NCBI RefSeq assembly: GCF_003989135.1 | Contig: NZ_RYZZ01000004.1 | Coordinates: 28,665-92,664 of the forward strand | DNA: 64,000 nucleotides | Source of the DNA: Peribacillus cavernae | Lineage (GTDB): Bacteria; Bacillota; Bacilli; Bacillales; DSM-1321 | Reading direction: 5' to 3' | Made by a program: the position numbers and the translations under genes | Shown: positions 1 to 9,015 of the stretch, piece by piece | Numbering within the stretch: the first letter of the stretch is position 1 | Layout: each line of letters starts with the position of its first letter | Notes under the pieces: generated by a model | The model's database searches: none | What the model was told of the DNA's origin: nothing | Seen by the model: the letters and a program-made list of their open reading frames with translations, nothing else

Positions 1-79
1 TTTTGGCCGCAGTGACATCGAATTACCATGGGAACGGACAGATAAGGTTGATGCATTGAAAGCACAAGCAGTAAAATAA
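1..79 (+). CDS. metK: S-adenosylmethionine synthetase, C-terminal end (partial)
   Basis: Only the last 25 codons are inside the window. The frame starting at base 2 reads FGRSDIELPWERTDKVDALK and stops at 77-79. This matches the conserved C-terminus of MetK (ATP + methionine to S-adenosylmethionine, cytoplasmic), where an FGR...LPWE..DK segment ends the protein. In B. subtilis metK is near ytoA/ytpA, which agrees with the next genes. The identification rests on 25 residues plus synteny. Confidence 0.85.
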   Translation, partial: FGRSDIELPWERTDKVDALKAQAVK

Positions 80-143
80 AGAAGGGCATAGCTATTAAGC
101 TATTTCCAAAAAGTTTATCTGTCGATAATATGAATATAAAATC

Positions 144-185
144 AAGAAAGAGGACTTACAGCTCATGTAAATCCTCTTTCTTTTA
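144..185. terminator. Bidirectional terminator between metK and ytoA
   Basis: An inverted repeat pairs AAAGAGGA...TTAC with GTAA.TCCTCTTT and is flanked by A-rich and T-rich sequence. It can terminate metK on the + strand and ytoA, which converges on it from the - strand. Confidence 0.8.
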
Positions 186-268
186 TCTTCCATTTTAATA
201 AAGAGCGAAAACGATTATTTTCATTGATGTTACTCATAATAACTATGTTACGGCAAATTGAAAAACAT

Positions 269-790
269 TTATTTGATTTGCTCAGCTTGCTTATAGAATT
301 GCCCTTTCTCGGCATATTCTCGGCAAATTCGTTCCATGTCTTTCTTGTCTTCATCGGTTAACTCACGAACGACTTTTGCGGGCCGGCCAAAGGCAAGGGT
401 GTTGGGAGGAATCACTTTCCCCTGGGAGACAAGGCTGCCTGCACCAATAAATGCCCCTTCACCGATTTCAGCATTATCAAGAATGATCGAGCCCATGCCG
501 ATTAATGCCCCTTTTCTGATTTTACAGCTATGCAGGATGACCTGATGGCCGACACTGACTTCGTCTTCAAGAATCAGCGGGTTGTTCGGGCTTTGATGCA
601 ATACACTATTGTCCTGGATATTCACTTTATTTCCAATGATGGCTGGGGCGACATCGCCGCGGATGATCGAATTGAACCACAGGCTTGAATATTCGCCGAT
701 CTTCACATCACCTGTAACAACGGCATTGTCTGCGATATACGCACTTTCAGCAATCTGAGGTGACTTGTCTTTATAAGGATACATAATCAT
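269..790 (-). CDS. ytoA: Gamma-carbonic-anhydrase-like hexapeptide-repeat protein YtoA
   Basis: A 173-residue left-handed beta-helix protein of the gamma-carbonic anhydrase/transferase-like family. Hexapeptide signatures recur from about residue 20 to 140 (VNIQDNSVLHQSPNN, VGHQVILHSC, IGMGSIILDNAEIGEGAFIGAG). Family members bind metal through His residues between subunits; the substrate of YtoA is unknown. The reading frame stays open 89 codons upstream, but the conserved start MIMYPYKDKSPQIA is at 790 (an in-frame ATG at 784 is also possible). The extra N-terminus would overlap ytpA on the other strand and is not protein-like. It converges on metK. Confidence 0.9.
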   Translation of the reverse strand: MIMYPYKDKSPQIAESAYIADNAVVTGDVKIGEYSSLWFNSIIRGDVAPAIIGNKVNIQDNSVLHQSPNNPLILEDEVSVGHQVILHSCKIRKGALIGMGSIILDNAEIGEGAFIGAGSLVSQGKVIPPNTLAFGRPAKVVRELTDEDKKDMERICREYAEKGQFYKQAEQIK

Positions 791-985
791 TTTGAAATCA
801 AATCCTTTCCGAAGTATGTGACTTTCCGGTATTATTTCTAGTATAGCGGTTCGTTGAAATACTTTTTGGCTAGTAAACACTACTCTTATTTTATCGGGAA
901 TATAAAACGGTGTAAAATACCTTGCTGCAATGTTAATCCACCACCAGCAAGTTTGGCATCTGAAGAAAGTAAAGGAGGAGTTCCT

Positions 986-1789
986 ATGTGGAAATGGGAG
1001 GCAGAGGGCAATGCAAAAGCCGTCATTATCATGATTCATGGTGCGATGGAGCACCACGGCCGTTACAAGTGGCTATCCCAGATGTGGCGGTCGGCCGGAT
1101 ACCATGTAATTATGGGAGACCTTCCGGGACAGGGAATGACTACCCGAGCTTTCAGGGGGCATATTGAATCCTTTGATGATTATTTACATGAAGTCAGGCG
1201 CTGGATTGACGAAGCCTATCATTTATCGCTGCCGGTATTTTTATTTGGGCATAGCATGGGTGGTCTTATCGCAATCCGGCTTCTGCAAGAAGAAGATTTG
1301 GATATAGCGGGAGTCATTCTTTCTTCTCCTTGCTTAGGGCTTGTCACACAGCCGTCGAAGTTGTTGAATGCCCTGTCCCACGGCTTTAATATCGCCTTTC
1401 CAAAGTTTAAAATCGATGCGGGACTCATCCCCGAAATCGCAACAAGAAACCTCGACGTGCGTGAAGAAGATTTGAATGATAGCCTGTATGTGACGAAGGT
1501 ATCGGTCAGATGGTATCGCGAGCTTGTCCATGCGATGAAACAGGCCTTTGAGGATATTCCCCAATTTCAGGATGTACCGCTGCTGGTAATGCAGGGCGGC
1601 GATGACCGGATTGTGAGCAAAAAGCCTGTGAGGGAATGGTTCAATTATAATTTGTGCAGTGAAAAGCAGTATAAAGAATGGCCGCATCTATATCATGAAA
1701 TCTTTAATGAGCCTGAAAGAGACGATGTATTTCAGTATGCATTAGGGTTTGTTGAAAATCGATTGAAGGCGCTAGGATATATCATTTAA
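986..1789 (+). CDS. ytpA: Alpha/beta-hydrolase, lysophospholipase-like YtpA
   Basis: A 267-residue serine hydrolase of the monoacylglycerol lipase/lysophospholipase group. It has an HG oxyanion motif (IMIHGAMEHHGRY), the nucleophile elbow GHSMGG, an Asp in GGDDRIV and a late His in the HLYHE segment. B. subtilis YtpA is linked to production of the phospholipid antibiotic bacilysocin. The ATG at 986 is chosen because AAAGGAGGAG lies just upstream (971-980); the longer frame from 854 lacks a ribosome binding site. It is co-directional with ytpB, 14 nt downstream, so the two are probably one operon. Confidence 0.9.
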   Translation: MWKWEAEGNAKAVIIMIHGAMEHHGRYKWLSQMWRSAGYHVIMGDLPGQGMTTRAFRGHIESFDDYLHEVRRWIDEAYHLSLPVFLFGHSMGGLIAIRLLQEEDLDIAGVILSSPCLGLVTQPSKLLNALSHGFNIAFPKFKIDAGLIPEIATRNLDVREEDLNDSLYVTKVSVRWYRELVHAMKQAFEDIPQFQDVPLLVMQGGDDRIVSKKPVREWFNYNLCSEKQYKEWPHLYHEIFNEPERDDVFQYALGFVENRLKALGYII

Positions 1790-1803
1790 GTGAGGTGTAA
1801 TGA

Positions 1804-2898
1804 ATGTCAGTTCCGACAAACCCTTTGGCATTGATGAAAAATGTCTATCGGGATATATTTCCGATTGTGCATGAAGAACTTATGTTATGGACGAAAAGAG
1901 CGGAAACTATACCTGATCAGGAGTTAAGGAAACAGGCGATGGACAGTATTTCTTCCAAAACGTTCCATTGTGAGGGAGGTTCAATCCTGGCATTGGTCGC
2001 TGAGGAAAAGAGAGCGGATGCGATTCGTTTTATTGTTGCCTATCAAACAATCAGTGATTACCTAGATAATTTATGCGACAGAAGTACTTCACTCGATCCG
2101 GAAGATTTTAAAGCACTGCATGAATCAATGCATCATTCACTCGATATTGATGCTGTGCAAACTAATTATTACCGTTACCGTGCTGAACAGGATGATGGAG
2201 GATATTTGCGTGATTTAGTGGGCACCTGCCAGTCCGTCTTACAGAAGATATCCAATTATCCAGTCATCTTACCCTATCTAAAAGAACTGTGTTCCTATTA
2301 TTGTGATTTGCAAGTTCATAAACATGTAACGGTAGATGAAAGAATTCCGCGGCTTCAATCGTGGTTTGACACCTACAAAGAAAAACTGCCGACAATGTCA
2401 TGGTATGAATTCTCGGCATGTTCAGGTTCTACGCTCGGAATTTTCTGTCTCGTTTCCTACAGCTTAAGGGAGGATTTCGAGGCTAATTATGCGGACATAA
2501 TACGAGAAGGATATTTTCCCTACATACAAGGCCTCCATATTTTACTGGATTATCTGATTGACCAGGAGGAAGATAAGGACGGCGGGGATTTGAACTTCTG
2601 CTTTTATTACAAAAATGATGAAGAGCTATTTGAACGTTTTTCTCATTTTGTTAAAAAATCTGACCAGTATGCAAGGAAGCTGCCGCATAAGCGTTTCCAT
2701 CAATTAATCCACAGGGGGCTGTTAGGGCTGTATTTGTCGGATGATAAAGTGAAAACGCAGAAAGGCGTGAAATTATTGGCGAAAAGGTTGATCCGTTTCG
2801 GCGGTTTCGAATCGATCTTTTTCTATTTTAACGGTAGGGCTTACCGGAATCTGAAGAAGAGGAAGCCTGGTGGATTATCTTTATCAGGAGTTAAGTAA
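1804..2898 (+). CDS. ytpB: Tetraprenyl-beta-curcumene synthase YtpB
   Basis: A 364-residue DUF2600 protein. B. subtilis YtpB cyclises linear C35 tetraprenyl diphosphate to tetraprenyl-beta-curcumene, the first step to sesquarterpenes found in spores. Acidic metal-binding segments are visible (SDYLDNLCDR near residue 83 and LLDYLIDQEEDKDGGDLN near 250), as expected of a class I-type terpene synthase. The length matches the family. It follows ytpA closely with GAGGTG upstream of the ATG. A strong terminator follows. Confidence 0.92.
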   Translation: MSVPTNPLALMKNVYRDIFPIVHEELMLWTKRAETIPDQELRKQAMDSISSKTFHCEGGSILALVAEEKRADAIRFIVAYQTISDYLDNLCDRSTSLDPEDFKALHESMHHSLDIDAVQTNYYRYRAEQDDGGYLRDLVGTCQSVLQKISNYPVILPYLKELCSYYCDLQVHKHVTVDERIPRLQSWFDTYKEKLPTMSWYEFSACSGSTLGIFCLVSYSLREDFEANYADIIREGYFPYIQGLHILLDYLIDQEEDKDGGDLNFCFYYKNDEELFERFSHFVKKSDQYARKLPHKRFHQLIHRGLLGLYLSDDKVKTQKGVKLLAKRLIRFGGFESIFFYFNGRAYRNLKKRKPGGLSLSGVK

Positions 2899-3044
2899 TG
2901 GGATTTTGCATGCGTATTGTCACTGGTTTATTTGTAACGTCGCTACTTTTTAATATTGTTACCAAATCTTCATCTTGGCGCAGCTAAGTTTCGTAAAGGC
3001 CGCATTTCATTTTTTCCGGATGGACATTGAATATAATGAATAAA

Positions 3045-3086
3045 AAAGGAGTCTGCTTTCACGTTTGGAAAGCAGACTCTTTTTGA
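3045..3086 (+). terminator. Terminator after ytpA-ytpB
   Basis: The hairpin AGTCTGCTTTC...GAAAGCAGACT is followed by TTTTT and preceded by AAAAAA, so it can work in both directions. It serves ytpB and the converging ytqA. Confidence 0.88.
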
Positions 3087-3139
3087 ATTATCGTTTTTTC
3101 GATAGCAATAATAAAAGGGGGATGATTTACCTGGTTCAT

Positions 3140-4102
3140 TTAAACTTCCATTGCCTGCTTGCTGTAATGTTTTCCCTGCCAGCTATTTCGTCTTTTTAAT
3201 TCGGCATCAATCGCATTGAGAACTTCCCATTTATTAACGCTCCACATTGGTCCAACCATAAGCTCGATAGGGCCATCTCCGGTAATTCTATGGATGATCA
3301 TTTCAGGCGGAATGATTTCAAGCTGGTCGCATACAAGGGATATATAATCTTCAAAGGACAAGAATGAAAGCAGCCCTTTTTCGTATTGTTTCACCATTGG
3401 AGTCCCTTTTAGAAGATGCAGGAGATGTATTTTAATCCCCTGGACATCAAGCTTGGCGACCTGACTTGCCGTTTCCATCATCATTTCATAAGATTCGAGC
3501 GGCAGCCCGTTAATGATATGGGAGCAGACGCGGATGCCTTTGCTTCGGAGTTTATTTACCCCTTCCACATAACACTCGAAATCATGGGCCCGATTAATCA
3601 GCATCGCCGTTCTTTCGTGAACAGTCTGCAAGCCAAGCTCGACCCATAAATACGTACGCTGATTCAGTTCTGCAAGATACTCGACAACATCATCAGGAAG
3701 GCAGTCGGGACGGGTTGCAATCGATAGTCCGATAACTCCTTCCTGTTTTAAGACCGTTTCATATTTCTCCTTGAGTTCTGCAAGCGGAGCATGTGTATTG
3801 GTGAAAGCCTGAAAATAGGCCATATACTTGCCGTCTTTCCACTTCTGGTGCATTTTGCCGCTGATTTTTTTAAATTGTGTCTCCAAGTCTTCAGCCCTGT
3901 TGCCGGCAAAGTCCCCAGAACCGGCCGCGCTGCAAAACGTACAGCCACCGTGGGCAACCGTACCGTCACGGTTAGGGCAGTCAAAACCGCCGTCAAGGGC
4001 AACTTTAAAAACTTTATGTCCAAACTCGTGGCGCAGATGATAATTCCAGGTATGATATCGTTTATCATCGTTGGCATATATAAACGGGTTTGTCTGATTC
4101 AA
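3140..4102 (-). CDS. ytqA: Radical SAM protein YtqA (TIGR01212 family)
   Basis: A 320-residue cytoplasmic radical SAM protein. The cluster motif is the YtqA-type long form, CPNRDGTVAHGGCTFC near residue 42, followed by SAAGSG. Downstream are the SAM-barrel elements GLSIATRPDCL and WVELGLQTVHE. The family is widespread in Firmicutes and related to Elp3-like proteins; the substrate was long unassigned. The length is normal. In B. subtilis it precedes ytqB, a methyltransferase; no ytqB is seen next to it here. Confidence 0.9.
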   Translation of the reverse strand: MNQTNPFIYANDDKRYHTWNYHLRHEFGHKVFKVALDGGFDCPNRDGTVAHGGCTFCSAAGSGDFAGNRAEDLETQFKKISGKMHQKWKDGKYMAYFQAFTNTHAPLAELKEKYETVLKQEGVIGLSIATRPDCLPDDVVEYLAELNQRTYLWVELGLQTVHERTAMLINRAHDFECYVEGVNKLRSKGIRVCSHIINGLPLESYEMMMETASQVAKLDVQGIKIHLLHLLKGTPMVKQYEKGLLSFLSFEDYISLVCDQLEIIPPEMIIHRITGDGPIELMVGPMWSVNKWEVLNAIDAELKRRNSWQGKHYSKQAMEV

Positions 4103-4319
4103 ATCAGAAACCTCCTTTTAGAGCTATTGGCAGTAAATCTTCAGCCTGCAATTACACAAGATAAACCGTATTTTATCATGAAAGCAGGGCTTCCTCCAAA
4201 TGTATTTATTACTGGAGAGATTTGGTCTGGTGTGTATCTGATATTCTACACGTAATTAGACAAAACTAAATAAGATGATGGATATCATCTATACTTGGCT
4301 ACGGAAGGAGAGGATTCTA

Positions 4320-4583
4320 TTGGCAACAAGACAGTCGGTTGAGAATTGCATCCAGCAGTGCGAAGATGCTCTCCGTACCGCACTTGATCAGTACAGGGAA
4401 GCATCGACCCAGGAGCATGTGAATGACATGGAATTTACAAACTCACAACAAGAGATAGAAAACGCGATTAATACGGTTGAAACGATATCCAACAGCGCCA
4501 ACCCCCAGCAAAGAGAGCAGCTAATTAGAATGTTGCTTCAGCTCCAACAAATGCAGAATAACTTGACTTTCCTAAACCGCTGA
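4320..4583 (+). CDS. ytzC: YtzC family small protein (DUF2524)
   Basis: An 87-residue helical, Gln/Glu-rich cytoplasmic protein of unknown function. The start is the TTG at 4320, preceded by GGAAGGAGAGG at ideal spacing; the product then begins MATRQSVENCIQQCEDAL, as in other YtzC proteins. The longer frame from 4275 has no ribosome binding site. In B. subtilis ytzC lies between ytqA and leuS, as here. Confidence 0.85.
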   Translation: MATRQSVENCIQQCEDALRTALDQYREASTQEHVNDMEFTNSQQEIENAINTVETISNSANPQQREQLIRMLLQLQQMQNNLTFLNR

Positions 4584-4603
4584 GAACAAAATCAACAGTT
4601 ACT

Positions 4604-4649
4604 GATCCGGATATCGCATACAGAATCGATATTTGGATCGGTTTTTTAA
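4604..4649 (+). terminator. Terminator after ytzC
   Basis: GATCC..ATATCG pairs with CGATAT..GGATC across a roughly 10-nt loop and is followed by GGTTTTTT. The next 250 bases to the T-box are AT-rich with no gene visible; a TATAAT-like hexamer near 4867-4872 is a plausible -10 for the leuS leader. Confidence 0.75.
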
Positions 4650-4889
4650 TAATTAGAATCCACCTAATCTTATCAAAAGTTTAGTATTATAAGGATGAAA
4701 GAAAAAGTATTTCAGGCAAATATGCTTAAAGAAAAAAATTGTTTTGATGCTAAATAACATAAAAAAGGGCACTTTTCTTTCCGAGACTGCATATATAAAT
4801 GAAAACCTGACGATAATCTTAACGAACCGCTATTGCTTTTATGAATAAAATTTACTAGAATACCTATATATAATTAAATATTTGCAAAA

Positions 4890-5131
4890 ATGATGATGAC
4901 AAGGAGCAGTAACGATTAGAGCCTGTATAGAGAGTTGGCGGGGGTGCAAGCCAACCGGGATTGATCGTGAACTCGCCTTTGAGTTTCAGGCATGAAGCAA
5001 AGTAATGCTTGACGCAGTGTCCACGTTACGGATAATGAGCAGGGCGATATAACAGTCGCCAATTTGGGTGGTACCGCGGGAAGGAATACATAATCCTCTC
5101 GTCCCTTTTTTGGGATGAGGGGTTTTTTATT
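4890..5131 (+). promoter_or_regulatory. T-box leader, leucine-specific, controlling leuS
   Basis: A tRNA-sensing transcription attenuator. Stem I contains a CTC (Leu) specifier at about 4972-4974 in a GAACTCGCC context. The T-box sequence GGGTGGTACCGCGG is at 5066-5079 and begins the antiterminator. The competing terminator is CCTCTCGTCCC/GGGATGAGGGG followed by TTTTTT at about 5094-5128. In the known mechanism uncharged tRNA-Leu stabilises the antiterminator and switches leuS on. The leuS start is a further 168 nt downstream. Confidence 0.95.
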
Positions 5132-5157
5132 GTTGAAAGCTTTGTCGATATGAACTA

Positions 5158-5278
5158 GTGTCTAGCTACAGCGCCCAGCTGCTTGTGGCCATAAGCCATC
5201 CCGCTCTGGAAATCAGGATTTCCCCCAGCGGCGTGTCTTATGCCTGTCGCGGTTGAACAGGCTGCTTTTGCTTTTCTA
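5158..5278 (+). repeat. Dispersed structured repeat in the leuS 5' untranslated region
   Basis: It starts GTGTCTAGCTACAGCGCC, runs through CATAAGCC and GTCTTATGCCTGTCG, and ends GCTTTTGCTTTTCT. The same framework recurs twice upstream of ytpQ (34,016-34,356) and as a remnant near 40,258. Complementary ends allow a long imperfect hairpin. It lies between the T-box terminator and the leuS Shine-Dalgarno (GGAGG at 5286-5290), so it is part of the leuS mRNA. Confidence 0.7.
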
Positions 5279-5298
5279 GGAATTAGGAGGAAAAGGTT

Positions 5299-7713
5299 AT
5301 GAGTTTCAATCATTGGAAAATTGAGAAAAAGTGGCAAAAATATTGGGAAGATCATAAGTTGTTCAAAACGAATGAGGATAGCGATAAAAGCAAATTTTAT
5401 GCGCTTGATATGTTTCCGTACCCATCAGGTGCAGGCCTGCATGTTGGGCATCCGGAAGGCTATACGGCAAGCGATATTTTGTCCCGCATGAAGCGGATGC
5501 AAGGCTATAAAGTGCTTCATCCGATGGGCTGGGATGCGTTCGGTCTGCCGGCAGAGCAATATGCTCTGGACACAGGAAATGACCCGGCTGAATTCACAGA
5601 GAAGAATATCAATACGTTCAGGCGCCAGATTAAATCCCTCGGTTTCTCTTATGATTGGGACCGTGAAGTCAATACGACCGATCCGGACTACTATAAGTGG
5701 ACGCAATGGATTTTCTTGAAACTTTATGAAAAGGGACTCGCTTATATCGATGAAGTACCTGTAAATTGGTGCCCCGCGCTTGGAACCGTGTTAGCAAACG
5801 AAGAAGTCATTGACGGAAAAAGTGAGCGCGGCGGCCACCCTGTTGAACGCCGTCCGATGAAGCAATGGATGCTTAAGATCACGGCGTATGCAGATCGTTT
5901 AATCGATGACCTGGAAGAGGTTGATTGGCCAGAAAATATTAAAGACATGCAAAGAAACTGGATCGGGCGTTCTGCAGGCGCTGAAGTAACGTTTGCAATC
6001 GATGGGCATGATGACACATTTACTGTCTTCACTACCCGCCCGGACACATTATTCGGCGCGACATATGCCGTCCTTTCACCTGAACATCCTTTTGTCGATA
6101 AAATTACAACTTCCGCTCAAAAAGAAGCGGTTGAGGCTTATATCGATGAAGTAAAAAATAAAAGCGATCTTGAAAGAACGGACTTAGCGAAGGATAAAAC
6201 CGGCGCATTTACTGGAGCATACGCGGTCAATCCGGTAAACGGCGAAAAAATGCCAATCTGGATTGCGGATTACGTGCTAATGAGTTATGGAACAGGTGCA
6301 ATCATGGCAGTTCCAGCCCACGATGAGCGTGACTATGAATTTGCACAAAAATTCGGCCTTAAGATCAGAGAAGTTGTTGCGGGCGGTAACATTGAAGAGG
6401 AAGCTTACGCGGGCGACGGCAAGCACGTTAATTCTGATTTCCTTGATGGAATGGGTAAAGAAGAAGCAATTAAAACAATGATTGAGTGGGTAGCTGAAAA
6501 AGGCATCGGCCAAAAGAAAATCACGTATCGCCTGCGCGATTGGCTCTTCAGCCGCCAGCGTTACTGGGGTGAGCCAATTCCAATCGTTCACTGGGAAGAT
6601 GGCAGTGTCGAAACCGTAAGTGAAGCAGAACTTCCCGTGCTTCTGCCAAAGACGACGGAAATCAAACCGTCCGGCACAGGGGAATCTCCACTTGCAAACA
6701 TCACTGACTGGGTGAACGTAACAGACGAAAACGGCCGCAAAGGGCGCCGTGAGACAAATACAATGCCGCAATGGGCAGGCAGCAGCTGGTACTTCCTGCG
6801 TTACATTGATCCGAAAAACGAGGAGACAATTGCCGATTTTGAAAAGTTAAAAGAATGGCTCCCAGCCGACATCTATATCGGCGGAGCGGAGCATGCAGTG
6901 CTTCATTTATTGTATGCACGCTTCTGGCATAAATTTTTATTCGATATGGGTGTGGTACCTACGAAAGAGCCGTTCCAAAAGCTCTTTAACCAGGGGATGA
7001 TCCTTGGGGAAAATAACGAAAAAATGAGCAAGTCAAAAGGCAATGTTGTAAACCCCGATCAAGTGGTCACCAGTCATGGAGCCGATACTCTTCGCATGTA
7101 TGAAATGTTCATGGGGCCTTTAGATGCTTCCATCGCTTGGTCCGAAAACGGTCTGGATGGCTCCCGCCGCTTCCTTGACCGCGTATGGCGCCTGCTTGTG
7201 GACGATGATGGTTCGCTTTCTTCGAGGATTGTCGACCATGATGACAGCGGCAAGCTGGAAAAAGTGTATCACCAGACCGTTAAAAAGGTTACAGAGAACT
7301 ATGAAGACCTGAAGTTTAATACAGCCATTTCACAGCTAATGGTATTCATTAATGATGCGTATAAAGCGGATACGCTTCCTAAGGCGTACATCGAAGGCTT
7401 CACGAAGATGCTGTCTCCGGTAGCGCCTCATATAACCGAAGAGATCTGGGAAAAGCTTGGACACACGGAGAGCATTACGTACGAAACATGGCCGGCTTAT
7501 GATGAAGCAAAGCTTATCGATAATGAAGTGGAAATCGTTCTTCAAGTCAATGGCAAGGTCAAGACGAAATTAATGGTGCCGACTGATATTACAAAAGAAA
7601 AGCTGGAAGAAATTGCGATGGGTGATGACACGATCAAAGAACAAATTGACGGTAAAACCGTCCGAAAGGTCATTGCAGTACCCGGCAAGCTAGTCAACAT
7701 CGTTGCTAACTAA
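5299..7713 (+). CDS. leuS: Leucyl-tRNA synthetase
   Basis: An 804-residue class Ia synthetase that charges tRNA-Leu with leucine. The HIGH-type motif is HVGH near residue 48, the KMSKS loop is at about 575-579, and the CP1 editing domain ([31 protein letters not shown]) is intact. The C-terminus ends with the usual anticodon-binding and LeuRS-specific domain. It starts at the ATG after AGGAGGAAAAGGTT. Expression is under the T-box leader, separated from it by a dispersed repeat. Confidence 0.98.
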   Translation: MSFNHWKIEKKWQKYWEDHKLFKTNEDSDKSKFYALDMFPYPSGAGLHVGHPEGYTASDILSRMKRMQGYKVLHPMGWDAFGLPAEQYALDTGNDPAEFTEKNINTFRRQIKSLGFSYDWDREVNTTDPDYYKWTQWIFLKLYEKGLAYIDEVPVNWCPALGTVLANEEVIDGKSERGGHPVERRPMKQWMLKITAYADRLIDDLEEVDWPENIKDMQRNWIGRSAGAEVTFAIDGHDDTFTVFTTRPDTLFGATYAVLSPEHPFVDKITTSAQKEAVEAYIDEVKNKSDLERTDLAKDKTGAFTGAYAVNPVNGEKMPIWIADYVLMSYGTGAIMAVPAHDERDYEFAQKFGLKIREVVAGGNIEEEAYAGDGKHVNSDFLDGMGKEEAIKTMIEWVAEKGIGQKKITYRLRDWLFSRQRYWGEPIPIVHWEDGSVETVSEAELPVLLPKTTEIKPSGTGESPLANITDWVNVTDENGRKGRRETNTMPQWAGSSWYFLRYIDPKNEETIADFEKLKEWLPADIYIGGAEHAVLHLLYARFWHKFLFDMGVVPTKEPFQKLFNQGMILGENNEKMSKSKGNVVNPDQVVTSHGADTLRMYEMFMGPLDASIAWSENGLDGSRRFLDRVWRLLVDDDGSLSSRIVDHDDSGKLEKVYHQTVKKVTENYEDLKFNTAISQLMVFINDAYKADTLPKAYIEGFTKMLSPVAPHITEEIWEKLGHTESITYETWPAYDEAKLIDNEVEIVLQVNGKVKTKLMVPTDITKEKLEEIAMGDDTIKEQIDGKTVRKVIAVPGKLVNIVAN

Positions 7714-7729
7714 CATAGACATACTTCTT

Positions 7730-7762
7730 GATACACCACTAATATGAGTGGTGTATTTTTTG
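7730..7762 (+). terminator. Terminator after leuS
   Basis: ATACACCACT pairs with AGTGGTGTAT around a 6-nt loop, followed by TTTTTT. Confidence 0.9.
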
Positions 7763-7857
7763 TGCGACGGGCAGCCGCACTTTATGCAGTCCTCTACACT
7801 GAATGAATCGTTAATGGTTGGAGTACGATACCAAAGGAAGGAATGGGAGGAAGATTG

Positions 7858-8283
7858 ATGATAGAACAAAATAAAAACAAAGAACTGAATATAAGGCTAT
7901 CGGTAATTCTGCAGTTCGCTTTAAATACAGCCTTGGTTTTACTTGCGGCTACCTTATGTGTATTACTTGGAAAAGAAATCATCTATTTCATTCGATTTTC
8001 TATTTTTGAACCAGGGGTTGAGGTTCATTACAAGCTGCTTGAAAGGATTTTGATTTTCTTTTTGTATTTCGAATTCATCGCTATGATCGTAAAATATTTT
8101 CAGGAGAATTATCACTTCCCGATGCGCTACTTTCTGTATATTGGCATAACGGCAATGATCCGTCTTATTATTGTATATCATGATAATCCAGTCCATACCC
8201 TTTTGTATACCTGCGCCGTTCTCGTGTTAGTTATCAGTTTCTATATTATGAATTCTGCAACAGCACGAAAGGGAAAATTATAG
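7858..8283 (+). CDS. PsiE-like (phosphate-starvation-inducible E family) membrane protein
   Basis: A 141-residue protein with about four transmembrane segments (near residues 19-40, 58-78, 88-110, 115-135). The sequence (FFLYFEFIAMIVKYF, FPMRYFLYIGITAMIRLIIV) fits the PsiE family. PsiE is phosphate- and cAMP-regulated in E. coli, but its function is not established. The ATG at 7858 follows GGGAGGAAG at good spacing; the upstream ATG at 7843 has none. It stands alone between leuS and ytwF. Confidence 0.75.
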   Translation: MIEQNKNKELNIRLSVILQFALNTALVLLAATLCVLLGKEIIYFIRFSIFEPGVEVHYKLLERILIFFLYFEFIAMIVKYFQENYHFPMRYFLYIGITAMIRLIIVYHDNPVHTLLYTCAVLVLVISFYIMNSATARKGKL

Positions 8284-8375
8284 TTACACACACCGGTAAA
8301 AAGTAAAAGAGTTTGGTTGGAGCGGCTCTTATTGGTATAATGAAAGGACTATAATGTAAAATATGAGGTGCCAAT

Positions 8376-8687
8376 ATGGAAGAGTTAAAAACCATTACTA
8401 CGGATGAATTAGAGGAAAAGCTTGAGGCAGGGGAAGAGCTAGAATTAGTGGATGTTCGCGAAGATGATGAAGTCCAACATGGAATGATTGAAGGGGCAAA
8501 GCACATCCGCATGAGCGAAATTCCCGAAAATCTTGAATACTTTGATAAAGACAAGGAATACATTTTCATCTGCCGATCCGGAGGGAGAAGCCAGAACGTC
8601 TGTTATTACCTTCAGGATCAAGGTTATAAAGTGCGCAATATGGCCGGCGGCATGATGAACTGGAACGGTGAAGTGATTGTAAAGTAA
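8376..8687 (+). CDS. ytwF: Rhodanese-like domain protein YtwF
   Basis: A 103-residue single rhodanese domain (sulfurtransferase fold). It contains the CH2A-like VDVREDDEVQHGMIEGAKHI and an active-site loop with Cys in CRSGGRS near residue 67. It probably carries persulfide or sulfane sulfur; the acceptor is unknown. It has GAGGTG before the ATG and matches B. subtilis YtwF in size and position. Confidence 0.9.
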   Translation: MEELKTITTDELEEKLEAGEELELVDVREDDEVQHGMIEGAKHIRMSEIPENLEYFDKDKEYIFICRSGGRSQNVCYYLQDQGYKVRNMAGGMMNWNGEVIVK

Positions 8688-8744
8688 CTGTATAAAATTT
8701 ATAAAAACAGGCAACCCTGTTCCTAAAAAGGGCAGGGGAAAGCC

Positions 8745-8927
8745 ATGATACAAGTAAAGCTGTTTGATTATGAGCATGAAAAAGACTTAGAGGAAGAAAT
8801 GAATTTGTTTCTTGAAGATATCCGTGATAATCAGATTGTCGATATCAAATATAATATTGCGGCAACCGCTGAGGAAGAAGAGGAGCAAATTTACTGTTTC
8901 AGTGCGATGGTTGTTTATAAAAAGTAA
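8745..8927 (+). CDS. cse60: Small acidic sporulation protein Cse60
   Basis: A 60-residue acidic protein beginning MIQVKLFDYEHEKDLEEEMN and ending QIYCFSAMVVYKK. B. subtilis Cse60 is also 60 residues and is made in the mother cell under sigma-E; its role is unknown. Length, N-terminus and the conserved IYCFSAM segment support the call. The ATG is preceded by GGCAGGGGAAAG. I did not find a convincing sigma-E promoter. Confidence 0.8.
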   Translation: MIQVKLFDYEHEKDLEEEMNLFLEDIRDNQIVDIKYNIAATAEEEEEQIYCFSAMVVYKK

Positions 8928-8951
8928 GCCCTTTATCGGGTTCCATCAAGG

Positions 8952-8990
8952 GAACATTTCAATACTTGCGATTGAAATGTTTTTCTTTTA
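8952..8990 (+). terminator. Terminator after cse60
   Basis: AACATTTCAAT pairs with ATTGAAATGTT across a 7-nt loop, followed by TTTCTTTT. Confidence 0.85.
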
Positions 8991-9015
8991 TTTAATAATG
9001 GAGGTTGGCTTTTAA

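Noticed and set aside
854..985. N-terminal extension of ytpA
   Set aside because: The extension has no ribosome binding site or conserved sequence, whereas AAAGGAGGAG directly precedes the ATG at 986.
6277..6771. 164-codon - strand frame inside leuS
   Set aside because: It is fully antisense to the conserved LeuRS core and has no ribosome binding site.
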